Assembly (NCBI RefSeq): GCF_017744255.1
Contig: NZ_JAGHQP010000013.1
Coordinates: forward strand, 19,458 to 83,457
DNA length: 64,000 nucleotides
From: Brevundimonas sp. A19_0
GTDB lineage: Bacteria; Pseudomonadota; Alphaproteobacteria; Caulobacterales; Caulobacteraceae
Reading direction: 5' to 3'
Part shown: positions 1 through 6,724 of the stretch, piece by piece
Position numbering within the stretch: the stretch's first letter is position 1
Layout: every line of letters starts with the position of its first letter
Program-made: the position numbers and the translations under genes
Notes under the pieces: model-generated
The model's input: only the letters and a program-made list of their open reading frames with translations
The model's database searches: none
What the model was told of the DNA's origin: nothing

Positions 1-122
1 TGTCGGAATTTCAGTGGTCTGATCTGTGAAGCTTGCACGCAGGTCTGCATTTTCTGCCGGGCCGTTAACCAAACCCTCACCTCGTGGCCCCAATCAGGAA
101 CCATGGTCCGGAGTGCCCGCAC

Positions 123-554
123 ATGAAGATCACTGGTCCCCAGTCCAACACCCCCGCCGGTCGGCCCACGCGTACGGGTCAGGCCGCGGGCGGATTCAGC
201 CTGGGCAGCACGGCGGGGGCGGCCTCTGCCAGCGCGAAAGCCGGTGTGTCCGGCCCGGCAGGTCCCACCAGTGTCGCCTCGCTGATGGCCCTTCAGGGCG
301 TGGAGGGTGTCGATGGCCCGCAGGAACGGCGCCGGCGCGCCATCCGCCGCGGCAGCCGGCTGCTGGACCGGCTGGAGGCGCTGAAGCTGGCGCATCTGGC
401 CGGGCAGGGCGGTGCCGAGGCCCTGTCCGCCCTGTCGCTGACCGGTCGCGAGGAACGCCCGGACGCCGAGGATGCAGGCCTGAATGCCGTGCTCGACCAG
501 GTGGACCTGCGGGTGGCGGTCGAATTGGCCAAGGCCGCCGTCGCCGGGCGCTGA
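123..554 (+). CDS. fliX: Flagellar assembly regulator FliX
   Basis: The 143-residue product resembles FliX, the Caulobacterales protein that links basal-body assembly to activation of the sigma-54 activator FlbD and so gates late flagellar genes. The N-terminal half is rich in Gly, Ala, Ser and Thr and looks disordered; the C-terminal half is helical (R/L/E-rich, around residues 70-143) and ends in a conserved-looking helix before AVAGR. The chosen ATG follows a CGGAG ribosome-binding site about ten bases upstream; an in-frame ATG at 84 would add 13 residues without such a site. A TTAACC half-site lies about 55 bases upstream. In Caulobacter fliX is transcribed away from flgI, which would lie left of this window. 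Identification is by family resemblance, with no sharp catalytic motif to confirm it. Confidence 0.8.
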   Translation: MKITGPQSNTPAGRPTRTGQAAGGFSLGSTAGAASASAKAGVSGPAGPTSVASLMALQGVEGVDGPQERRRRAIRRGSRLLDRLEALKLAHLAGQGGAEALSALSLTGREERPDAEDAGLNAVLDQVDLRVAVELAKAAVAGR

Positions 555-691
555 CACCCGTCCAGGGTGCGGGGGAATTGTCACGGCTCACGGCATAGTG
601 ACCCGATAAAGCTGACCAAACCGGGGAATCGGCTTGAGACGACTCGTCGCCTTGCCTATAGGCCTGCATGCGCCACAGGGGGGCGTGAGAA

Positions 692-1141
692 GTGAGCGTG
701 AGTGCGATGAACGCATTAGCGTCTGTGGTGACTGAAGGGACGGAAGTGTATCGCCCGTCCGACGACGAACCCTTCATGAACGAGCGGCAGCTGGCCTATT
801 TCAAGGCCAAGCTGAACGCCTGGAAGGACGACATCCTGCGGGAGTCCCGCGGCACGGTCGTCAATCTGAAGGCCGAGACCGAAAACCATCCGGATCTGGT
901 GGACCGGGCCTCGTCGGAGTCCGACCGGGCGCTGGAACTGCGGACCCGTGACCGGCAGCGCAAGCTGATCGCCAAGATCGACGAGGCCCTGCGCCGGATT
1001 GAGGACGGCTCCTACGGCTATTGCGAGGAAACCGGCGAGCCCATCAGCCTGGGCCGTCTGGAAGCCCGGCCGACCGCGACCCTCTCGGTCGAAGCCCAGG
1101 AACGCCACGAGCGCCGCGAGCGCGTCCACCGCGACGACTGA
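692..1141 (+). CDS. dksA: DksA-family RNA polymerase-binding transcription factor with degenerate zinc finger
   Basis: This 149-residue protein has the DksA layout: a coiled coil around residues 30-105 with the tip motif DxxDxA (D68, D71, A73) that enters the RNA polymerase secondary channel, then a globular C-terminus with the family signature GRLEARPTA (121-129). DksA acts with ppGpp, made here by Rsh at 26.8 kb, to retune rRNA and amino-acid promoters. Of the four zinc-ligand cysteines of E. coli DksA, only the first is kept (C111); the others are T114, S132 and A135, so a classic C4 zinc site cannot form. The start is a GTG; an in-frame ATG lies five codons later. It stands 138 bases after fliX. 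Confidence 0.9.
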   Translation: MSVSAMNALASVVTEGTEVYRPSDDEPFMNERQLAYFKAKLNAWKDDILRESRGTVVNLKAETENHPDLVDRASSESDRALELRTRDRQRKLIAKIDEALRRIEDGSYGYCEETGEPISLGRLEARPTATLSVEAQERHERRERVHRDD

Positions 1142-1154
1142 GGTCGCGGACGGG

Positions 1155-2000
1155 ATGCGGGGCCTTGTCAGCATCCTGTTCGGTCTTCTTCTGCTGGCCA
1201 CGGCGCCGCATGTCCGGGCCCAGCATGTCCCGGACATGCCCTTTCCGGCGGCGCTGCACGGCGATGCGTTCAGGCTGGACTCGCCCACCCTCGGTCGGGG
1301 GTTCGATATCTATGTCCGCCTGCCGCCGGAGTATGATCCGGAGGGCCCGGCCTATCCGGTCGTCTATCTGCTGGATGGCGACAGCCTGTTTCCCATACTG
1401 GCGGCCAATCACCTGTTCCTGACCTACGAGGAAGACCTGCCGGAAGTCGTGATCGTCGGCATTGCCTATGGCGGGTTCGACCCTTCGGTGAACCGCCGCA
1501 ACATCGACTTCCAGTCGCCCGATGAGGGTGTTCCGCCCGAAGACGCCGGCGCCGGGCGCTTTCACACCTTCCTGACCGATGAGCTGATCCCTGTGGTCGA
1601 GGCGCGGTTCAACGTCGACCCCGACGGGCGCGTGCTGTTTGGCCAGTCCCGCGCCGGAAATCTCGTCCTCTATTCGGCGGTTGCCCATCCCGACGTGTTC
1701 CGGGGGCGGATCGCCAGCAATCCCTCCCTGACACCCGGCATGGGGTCGATCCTTGACGGGGCAGCTCCGGCCCGGCGGGACGACCTTATGGTCGTCATCA
1801 CCAGTGGCGAGCGGGACAGGGCCGACCTGCCGGCGGAAGCGGCCCTCTGGGTCGACACCTGGTCCGGGCGGGATGTGCCGGATCGCCCGTGGGACATTCG
1901 CCTGATCCGGATCCCCGGTGGGACGCACGCCGCCAACTCGACGGATGCCTATCGGGCGGGCATGCTGTGGCTGTTCGCCGGCGACTACGCGGGCGATTGA
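1155..2000 (+). CDS. Secreted alpha/beta-hydrolase (putative esterase, IroE/YbbA-like)
   Basis: The 281-residue product begins with a signal peptide (hydrophobic stretch 4-17, probable cleavage after VRA at 22). The mature part is an alpha/beta hydrolase of the putative esterase family: YPVVYLLDGD (68-76) is the typical early strand, GQSRAG (163-168) is the nucleophile elbow with S165, and GGTH supplies the likely catalytic H258. Related proteins cleave siderophore esters or short-chain esters; the substrate here cannot be read from sequence. Because of the signal peptide it should act in the periplasm. It begins 13 bases after dksA and may share its transcript. ATG at 1155 was chosen because it directly precedes the signal peptide; an upstream in-frame start would overlap dksA by about 140 bases. 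Confidence 0.82.
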   Translation: MRGLVSILFGLLLLATAPHVRAQHVPDMPFPAALHGDAFRLDSPTLGRGFDIYVRLPPEYDPEGPAYPVVYLLDGDSLFPILAANHLFLTYEEDLPEVVIVGIAYGGFDPSVNRRNIDFQSPDEGVPPEDAGAGRFHTFLTDELIPVVEARFNVDPDGRVLFGQSRAGNLVLYSAVAHPDVFRGRIASNPSLTPGMGSILDGAAPARRDDLMVVITSGERDRADLPAEAALWVDTWSGRDVPDRPWDIRLIRIPGGTHAANSTDAYRAGMLWLFAGDYAGD

Positions 2001-2071
2001 CCGCCCCTGTGCCTTGACTTCGACCGGGCGGGGCGCGACCTACGCGCCTCACGTTCAAGGTTTGTCGCTCC

Positions 2072-3421
2072 ATGACTGTCAAAGTCCGTTTCGCCCCGTC
2101 GCCGACGGGTAAGCTGCACGTCGGCAATGTCCGCACGGCCCTGGTCAACTGGCTGTTCGCGAAAGGGCAGGGCGGGCAGTTCGTGCTGCGCATCGACGAT
2201 ACCGATCTGGCGCGCTCGACCGCCGAGTATGAGCGCGGCATCGAACAGGACCTGATCTGGCTGGGTCTGGTCTGGGACGAGCGGCACAACCAGTCCCAGC
2301 GCTTTGACCGCTACCGCGAGGCCGCCGAGCGGCTGAAGGCGGCCGGGCGGCTGTACCCCTGCTACGAAACGGCCGAGGAGCTGGACCGCCGCCGCAAGGT
2401 GCAGCTGTCGCGCGGCCAGCCGCCCATCTATGACCGGGCGGCCCTGCAGCTGACGCAGGTTCAGCGCGACGCCTATGAGGCCGAGGGGCGCCGCCCGCAC
2501 TGGCGCTTCAAGCTGGACGGCCGCCGGGTTCACTGGGTCGATCTGGCGCGCGGTTCGGCCGAGGTCGACACGGCCTCGATGTCCGATCCGGTGCTGATCC
2601 GCGAGGACGGCCTGTTTCTCTATACCCTGCCATCGGTGGTCGACGATCTGGACATGGGCATCACCCATGTGATCCGGGGCGAGGACCATGTGACCAATAC
2701 GGGGGCGCAGATCGAGATCTTCGAGGCGCTGATCGCCCTGGGCTGGACCGGCACCCTGCCGGGCTTTGCCCATATGCCGCTGCTGGTCGGGGCCGACGGG
2801 CAGGCCCTGTCCAAGCGGCTGGGGTCGCTGTCGATCTCGGACATGCGCGAGCAGGGCTATGAGCCGATCGCCATCACCAGCCACCTCGGCAAGATCGGCA
2901 CGTCCGATGCGTTGGAAATCGCGCCGTCGATGGCCGAGCTGGGCGCGGGCTTCAGCTTCGACAAGATGGGCCGCTCGCCCGCCCGCTATGACACGGCGGA
3001 CCTGGACCGGCTGAATGCGCAGGCGCTGCACGCCATGGACTATGACAGCGCGCGCGCGCGCCTGTCGGCGGCCGGCTGTGATCTGGGCGAGGATTTCTGG
3101 ACCGCCGTGCGGCCCAATCTGGAGCGCTTCAGCGACGTCGAGGCGCTGGCGCGGATCGTCAACGGTCCCGTGACCCCGGTGATCCCGGATCCCGAGTTCG
3201 CCAGGGCGGCGGCGGAGACCCTGCCGGAGACCATCGATGGCGGAAGCTGGTCGGTGTGGACCGGAGAGATCAAGGCCCGGACGGGGGCGAAGGGCAAGGC
3301 CCTGTTCATGCCGCTGCGTCAGGCGTTGACGGGTCAGGACCATGGTCCCGATATGGCCGCCTTGATCCCGCTGATCGGGCGCGACCGGATCCTGAAGCGA
3401 CTCTCCGGCGAGACGGCCTGA
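2072..3421 (+). CDS. gltX: Glutamate--tRNA ligase
   Basis: The 449-residue protein charges tRNA-Glu with glutamate. The class I signature region appears at the N-terminus as PSPTGKLHVGN (HIGH-like, about 9-19), followed by LRIDDTDLARS, which contacts the substrate. The KMSKS-like loop is ALSKRLGS near residue 245. The length fits the shorter bacterial type. Many alphaproteobacteria carry two GltX copies, one of which may also charge tRNA-Gln for the GatCAB route; which copy this is cannot be settled here. The ATG at 2072 starts directly at the conserved VKVRFAPSPTG segment. It follows the esterase gene by 71 bases. Confidence 0.95.
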   Translation: MTVKVRFAPSPTGKLHVGNVRTALVNWLFAKGQGGQFVLRIDDTDLARSTAEYERGIEQDLIWLGLVWDERHNQSQRFDRYREAAERLKAAGRLYPCYETAEELDRRRKVQLSRGQPPIYDRAALQLTQVQRDAYEAEGRRPHWRFKLDGRRVHWVDLARGSAEVDTASMSDPVLIREDGLFLYTLPSVVDDLDMGITHVIRGEDHVTNTGAQIEIFEALIALGWTGTLPGFAHMPLLVGADGQALSKRLGSLSISDMREQGYEPIAITSHLGKIGTSDALEIAPSMAELGAGFSFDKMGRSPARYDTADLDRLNAQALHAMDYDSARARLSAAGCDLGEDFWTAVRPNLERFSDVEALARIVNGPVTPVIPDPEFARAAAETLPETIDGGSWSVWTGEIKARTGAKGKALFMPLRQALTGQDHGPDMAALIPLIGRDRILKRLSGETA

Positions 3422-3445
3422 CCGTCCCGCCGGAGGTCAGGATCG

Positions 3446-3745
3446 TCAGGCGTTGCAGGCGGCCAGTTCTTCGGCCGACAGGGTGGTGCCCTTCCAGGTG
3501 AAGGCGGTGACTTCGCCCAGACGGGCGACGGCGCGGCGGCACGCGCGCGTGGCCGGCTGGTTCGAGCCGCCGGTGGCCGTGCAGCTGTCACCTTCGCAGC
3601 GCCAGGTGGCGCCGTCGATGATCACGCGACCCGACGGGGCCGAGGCGGCGTCCGCCAGGGTGGCCGAGGTGTCGGCGACGGCGGCCGGGGTGGCCAGGGT
3701 GGGGGTGGCGACGGCCAGGATGGCCGCGATCAGAAGAGTGCTCAT
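3446..3745 (-). CDS. Small secreted protein, CC_3452-like family
   Basis: This 99-residue product has a signal peptide (hydrophobic 4-22, small residues around ATPAAVA) and a short mature domain with three cysteines plus a C-terminal one, in the order WRCEGDSCTA, RACRRAV and a terminal ELAACNA. That pattern matches a small Caulobacterales/Sphingomonadales family of unknown function (CC_3452-like). The start at 3745 is preceded by GGAG nine bases upstream. Two disulfides are plausible in the periplasm. The gene is convergent with gltX and lies downstream of the LOG-family gene, with its own possible promoter between them. Function is unknown. Confidence 0.72.
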   Translation of the reverse strand: MSTLLIAAILAVATPTLATPAAVADTSATLADAASAPSGRVIIDGATWRCEGDSCTATGGSNQPATRACRRAVARLGEVTAFTWKGTTLSAEELAACNA

Positions 3746-3790
3746 GGGGAGTGCTCCAGCTTGGACCGGGCAGGTCAGCCCGTGACGGCG

Positions 3791-3819
3791 CAATGTCCGT
3801 CTTTTTTGAAAACTGTCAA
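3791..3819 (-). promoter_or_regulatory. Possible sigma-70 promoter for the small secreted protein
   Basis: On the minus strand a perfect -35 hexamer TTGACA (3814-3819) is followed by a 17-base spacer and a poor -10 (ACATTG, 3791-3796). It lies about 46 bases upstream of the start codon at 3745. The weak -10 makes this tentative. Confidence 0.3.
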
Positions 3820-3860
3820 GGCTGGTGATCGCGGATTTGCGAAATATGACCGTCGATCAC

Positions 3861-4466
3861 TTATCGATGATCATGTTTCATGTCCGGCGCATTGTCCATG
3901 CCCCCCAGAGCGTCCAGGGCCTCGTCGACCGTGCGGCATACTGTCCATGCCTGAAGGAAGGAAGGCGGGGTCATGCCTGCCTCGACCGTGTGCTCCATCA
4001 GTCGGAACAGGGTCTGCCAGAAGCCGTCGATGTCGAGGAAGATGACGGGCTTGCCATGCAGGTCCAGACGCTTCCACGACAGCAGCTCTATCACCTCCTC
4101 GAGGGTGCCAATGCCGCCGGGCGCCACGACGAAGGCGTCGGACTCGTCATACATGATCTGCTTGCGCTCGTGCATCGAGCCGACCACCAGGGTCTCGACA
4201 TCATCGAACAGGCGTTCGCGGCTGCGCAGGAACTCAGGCATGACGCCCAGAACCCGGCCGCCGGCCGCATGGGCCCCGCGCGCCGAGGCGCCCATCAGGC
4301 CGACACCCCCGCCGCCATAGACCAGACGCCAGCCGCGCCCGGCGACGCCCTCGCCGAACGCCCGGGCGGCCTCGGTGTATTTCGGGTCCGCCGTCTCGGA
4401 AGAGCCGCAGAACAGGCAGACGGAACGGCCGGAGAAGGGCTGGATCTCGACGGAAGGGGCAGACAT
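3861..4466 (-). CDS. LOG-family (TIGR00730) nucleotide 5'-monophosphate nucleosidase
   Basis: The 201-residue protein is a Rossmann-fold LOG-family member. Proteins of this family hydrolyse purine or cytokinin nucleoside monophosphates to base and ribose 5-phosphate. The defining PGGxGTxxE motif is present as PGGIGTLEEVIE (about 116-127), and the N-terminal VCLFCGSS and YGGGGVGLMG segments form the nucleotide-binding core. MHERKQIMYDESDAFV is also typical. ATG at 4466 was chosen because it opens the family's usual N-terminus; longer in-frame extensions run into the divergent lipoprotein gene. A second, longer LOG paralogue is at 29039-29797. Confidence 0.88.
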   Translation of the reverse strand: MSAPSVEIQPFSGRSVCLFCGSSETADPKYTEAARAFGEGVAGRGWRLVYGGGGVGLMGASARGAHAAGGRVLGVMPEFLRSRERLFDDVETLVVGSMHERKQIMYDESDAFVVAPGGIGTLEEVIELLSWKRLDLHGKPVIFLDIDGFWQTLFRLMEHTVEAGMTPPSFLQAWTVCRTVDEALDALGGMDNAPDMKHDHR

Positions 4467-4545
4467 GAAACCTCGGGCAAGCGAACGAAGGAATGAAGGG
4501 TCGCGGCGACTGTCGGTCACCGGTTGTTTTTGCCATACAGGGCCT

Positions 4546-5355
4546 ATGGCCCCGGCGAAACGCGCAATCGACACCCGATCTGTCCTGACCCCCCGCATCG
4601 GGGGCCTGCTCGGCCTTGGGCTGATGCTGGGGCTGGCCGCATGCGGCGGGGACGACAGCGCCGCCGGGCCCCCGGCCGCTCCGGTCACCAAGGCCGAGAT
4701 GGACGGGGCCTCGCCCTGGATGATGCCCCCTTCGGTCAAGACCGTAGAGCGGGATGGTGCCGATCTCGTCATTTCAGGATTGGGCGACCCGGGGGGCCGC
4801 GTCGTGTTGAGGACGCCGGTCGGCCGCGCCTATGCGGCCGTGGCCGATGCCCGGGGCGTGTTCGCCGTGCGTCTCAGCGCGGCCGACGGTCTGGTGCTGA
4901 CGCCCGAGGCCCAGCTGGGTCAGGACACGGTGCCGGCGGCCGGCCGGCTGGTGATCCTCGATTCGGGGGCGGGGACGGCGGTGACCCTGTCGCCCGGTGA
5001 AGCCAGCCGACGCCTCGGCCCGGCGCCGGCGCTGGCCGCAGTCGATCATGACGGGCGGGCGGTGATTCTGTCGGGCCGGTCCGATCCCGATTCGACGGTT
5101 CGCATCGACATGCCGGGCCGGGGACCGCTTCAGGTCCGCGCAGAATCCTCGGGCACCTGGCGCGTAACACTGGACGGGGGCACGCCGTCAGAGGTGCAGG
5201 TCGACGGCCATGCCTTTGCCCTGCCGGGGCTGGCGACGACCGGGCAGGGCGGGGCCAACTCGGCGGTGGCGGTGCTGACCCGGGAGGACGGCTATCTGCT
5301 GCAATGGCAGGCGCCGGACGGAGCGCCCCAGACGACCTGGTTGCCGCGCCGTTAA
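4546..5355 (+). CDS. Predicted lipoprotein of unknown function
   Basis: The 269-residue product starts with a basic N-region, a hydrophobic stretch (19-31) and a lipobox LAAC with the acylated Cys at 33, followed by GGDDS. The rest is low in aromatic residues and shows two similar segments: DLVISGLGDPGGRVVLRTP near 80 and AVILSGRSDPDSTVRIDMP near 175. Each looks like a beta-sandwich strand pair, so the protein may hold two Ig-like or bacterial surface repeats. It ends in QTTWLPRR. It is divergent from the LOG gene, 79 bases away. Its stop codon lies inside a perfect CtrA-type site, and a strong terminator follows 80 bases later. I do not recognise a specific family. Confidence 0.75.
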   Translation: MAPAKRAIDTRSVLTPRIGGLLGLGLMLGLAACGGDDSAAGPPAAPVTKAEMDGASPWMMPPSVKTVERDGADLVISGLGDPGGRVVLRTPVGRAYAAVADARGVFAVRLSAADGLVLTPEAQLGQDTVPAAGRLVILDSGAGTAVTLSPGEASRRLGPAPALAAVDHDGRAVILSGRSDPDSTVRIDMPGRGPLQVRAESSGTWRVTLDGGTPSEVQVDGHAFALPGLATTGQGGANSAVAVLTREDGYLLQWQAPDGAPQTTWLPRR

Positions 5356-5366
5356 CGACTTCTTAA
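5352..5366. promoter_or_regulatory. Perfect CtrA-type binding site TTAA-N7-TTAA
   Basis: TTAA at 5352-5355 and TTAA at 5363-5366 are separated by exactly seven bases, the consensus for the cell-cycle regulator CtrA in Caulobacterales. The site overlaps the stop codon of the lipoprotein gene. On the + side no protein gene follows before the terminator at 5435. Whether it is used is inference. Confidence 0.5.
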
Positions 5367-5434
5367 GCCAATCGGCCGACCACGGGTTTCGGGATTCCTT
5401 TAGCGAGGCACCCACCATCACCAAGCCTTTTCAA

Positions 5435-5465
5435 AGCCCGGCGCGCTGCGTCGGGCTCTTTTTTT
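5435..5465 (+). terminator. Rho-independent terminator
   Basis: A ten-pair stem (5435-5444 with 5448-5457, one G-U pair) closed by a three-base loop is followed by C and seven T residues (5459-5465). The T tract is on the + strand, so it ends transcripts coming from the lipoprotein gene or from a start near the CtrA site. Confidence 0.85.
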
Positions 5466-5489
5466 GTGCCGATGTCAGGGGAAGGGGAG

Positions 5490-5564
5490 TGGCTCCGCGG
5501 GTAGGATTCGAACCTACGACCAGCCGATTAACAGTCGGCTGCTCTACCACTGAGCTACCGCGGA
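5490..5564 (-). tRNA. tRNA-Asn (anticodon GTT)
   Basis: Read on the minus strand, the sequence folds into a full cloverleaf. The acceptor stem is TCCGCGG paired with CCGCGGA. The D arm is GTAGCTCAGTGGTAGAGC. The anticodon stem CCGAC/GTCGG-like encloses loop CTGTTAA with anticodon GTT, and the T arm holds GGTTCGAATCC. The 3' CCA is encoded (5490-5492). It is a single tRNA gene, divergent from the TrmH-type gene, with its own promoter at 5586-5615. Confidence 0.97.
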
Positions 5565-5585
5565 ACAGGAACTCAAGAGGGGGGC

Positions 5586-5615
5586 GCTATAGCAGCGGCC
5601 CGCCGGACTGTGCAA
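5586..5615 (-). promoter_or_regulatory. Promoter of tRNA-Asn
   Basis: On the minus strand TTGCAC (5610-5615) and TATAGC (5586-5591) are 18 bases apart. The -10 lies 22 bases before the mature 5' end of the tRNA, leaving a short 5' leader for RNase P. The GCTATAGC context resembles the Caulobacter housekeeping -10 GCTANAWC. Confidence 0.6.
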
Positions 5616-5630
5616 CGATAAATCGACACC

Positions 5631-6452
5631 ATGACCCCGATATTCCTGACCTCTTCCGACGATCCCCGCATCGCCGCCTTTCGCGATGTGCGCGAGCGCG
5701 ACCTGACGGGCCGCGACGGCCTGTTCATCGCCGAGGGGGAGGTGGTGCTGAACGTGCTGACCTCGCCCTGGTCGCGCTGCCGGACCCGGGCGGTGCTGCT
5801 GGCCGAAAAGCGGCTGGAGAAGCTGGCCCCTGTGCTGGCGCGTCTGGATTCGGAGGTACCTGTCTATGCCGCGCCGCAGGACGTGCTGGATAGCATTGCA
5901 GGCTTTCATCTGCACCGGGGCATCCTGGCGCTGGGCGAGAAGCCCGATCCGATGGACCCGGACGCCTTTCTGGCCGCGCGGCCGGCGCGCTCGGTGCTGG
6001 TCGGCGCGGTCGGCATCGGCAATGCCGACAATATGGGCGGCATCTTTCGCAATGCGGCGGCGCTGGGGGCGTGCGGGGTGATGGTCGACCCCGGCTGCTG
6101 CGACCCCTTCTATCGCAAGGCCATCCGGGTGTCGGTGGGGGCGGTGCTGCGTACGCCCCTGATGGCCGGACTGACGGCGCAGGCGATGGTCGAGCGGGCC
6201 GAGGCGCACGGCTATGTGCCCCTGGCCCTGACCCCGGGCGAGGGGCCTGAGCTTGCGGCGCTTCCGGTGCCGGACCGGGCACTGGTGCTGCTGGGATCAG
6301 AGGGACCCGGCCTGCCGGCAGAGGTGCTGGCCCGGGCTCGCCCGGTCCGGATTCCGATGGCCTCCGGATTCGACTCGCTGAACGTGGCCGCGACCTCGGC
6401 GATTGTGCTGCACCACCTCACTCGCTCAGGAGGCGAATCACGGACTTGTTAG
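5631..6452 (+). CDS. TrmH/SpoU-family RNA 2'-O-methyltransferase
   Basis: The 273-residue protein has the three SPOUT motifs of the TrmH family: NADNMGGIFRNAAALG (motif 1, about 128-143), LGSEGPGLP (motif 2, about 222-230) and IPMASGFDSLNVAATSAI (motif 3, about 244-261). Together they form the trefoil knot that binds S-adenosylmethionine. The N-terminal third (LFIAEGEVVLNVL) is the usual RNA-substrate domain. It should 2'-O-methylate a ribose in rRNA or tRNA; the target cannot be assigned. It is the first of two TrmH-type genes in the window (the other is 14216-15013). The ATG was chosen because it opens the conserved N-terminus. Confidence 0.9.
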   Translation: MTPIFLTSSDDPRIAAFRDVRERDLTGRDGLFIAEGEVVLNVLTSPWSRCRTRAVLLAEKRLEKLAPVLARLDSEVPVYAAPQDVLDSIAGFHLHRGILALGEKPDPMDPDAFLAARPARSVLVGAVGIGNADNMGGIFRNAAALGACGVMVDPGCCDPFYRKAIRVSVGAVLRTPLMAGLTAQAMVERAEAHGYVPLALTPGEGPELAALPVPDRALVLLGSEGPGLPAEVLARARPVRIPMASGFDSLNVAATSAIVLHHLTRSGGESRTC

Positions 6453-6524
6453 GGCGTTAACCCTTTGTACACCTTGATGGCCGGGCCGGAATGTGGCGTG
6501 AATAGGGCGTCCGGGGAGAGTGCC

Positions 6525-6647
6525 ATGTTCAGTGAAGTCTTTGGTTTCGTCGTTCGCAATGCCCGTCTGGCCGTGACTGTCGGCGTGGTGACGGGGGCCG
6601 TCAGCGCGGCCACCCTGCTGGGATGGTTCACGGCGCCGATCGCCTGA
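6525..6647 (+). CDS. Small single-pass membrane peptide (40 residues)
   Basis: A 40-residue reading frame with a good ribosome-binding site (GGGGAGAG four bases before the ATG) encodes MFSEVFGFVVRNARL followed by a hydrophobic helix (about 16-34) and a short TAPIA tail. Positive residues (RNAR) sit just before the helix, so the N-terminus should be cytoplasmic. The peptide lies between the methyltransferase gene and pgm, 78 bases before the latter. Function is unknown; the RBS and helix are the evidence that it is real. A longer in-frame ATG at 6465 lacks a ribosome-binding site. Confidence 0.6.
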   Translation: MFSEVFGFVVRNARLAVTVGVVTGAVSAATLLGWFTAPIA

Positions 6648-6724
6648 CCTTCGCCTGACAGACAAAACGCTCTAGACACGACCCCTACGGGTGGCATCGC
6701 GCCGCCGCAGGCTGAGGGTAGTTC

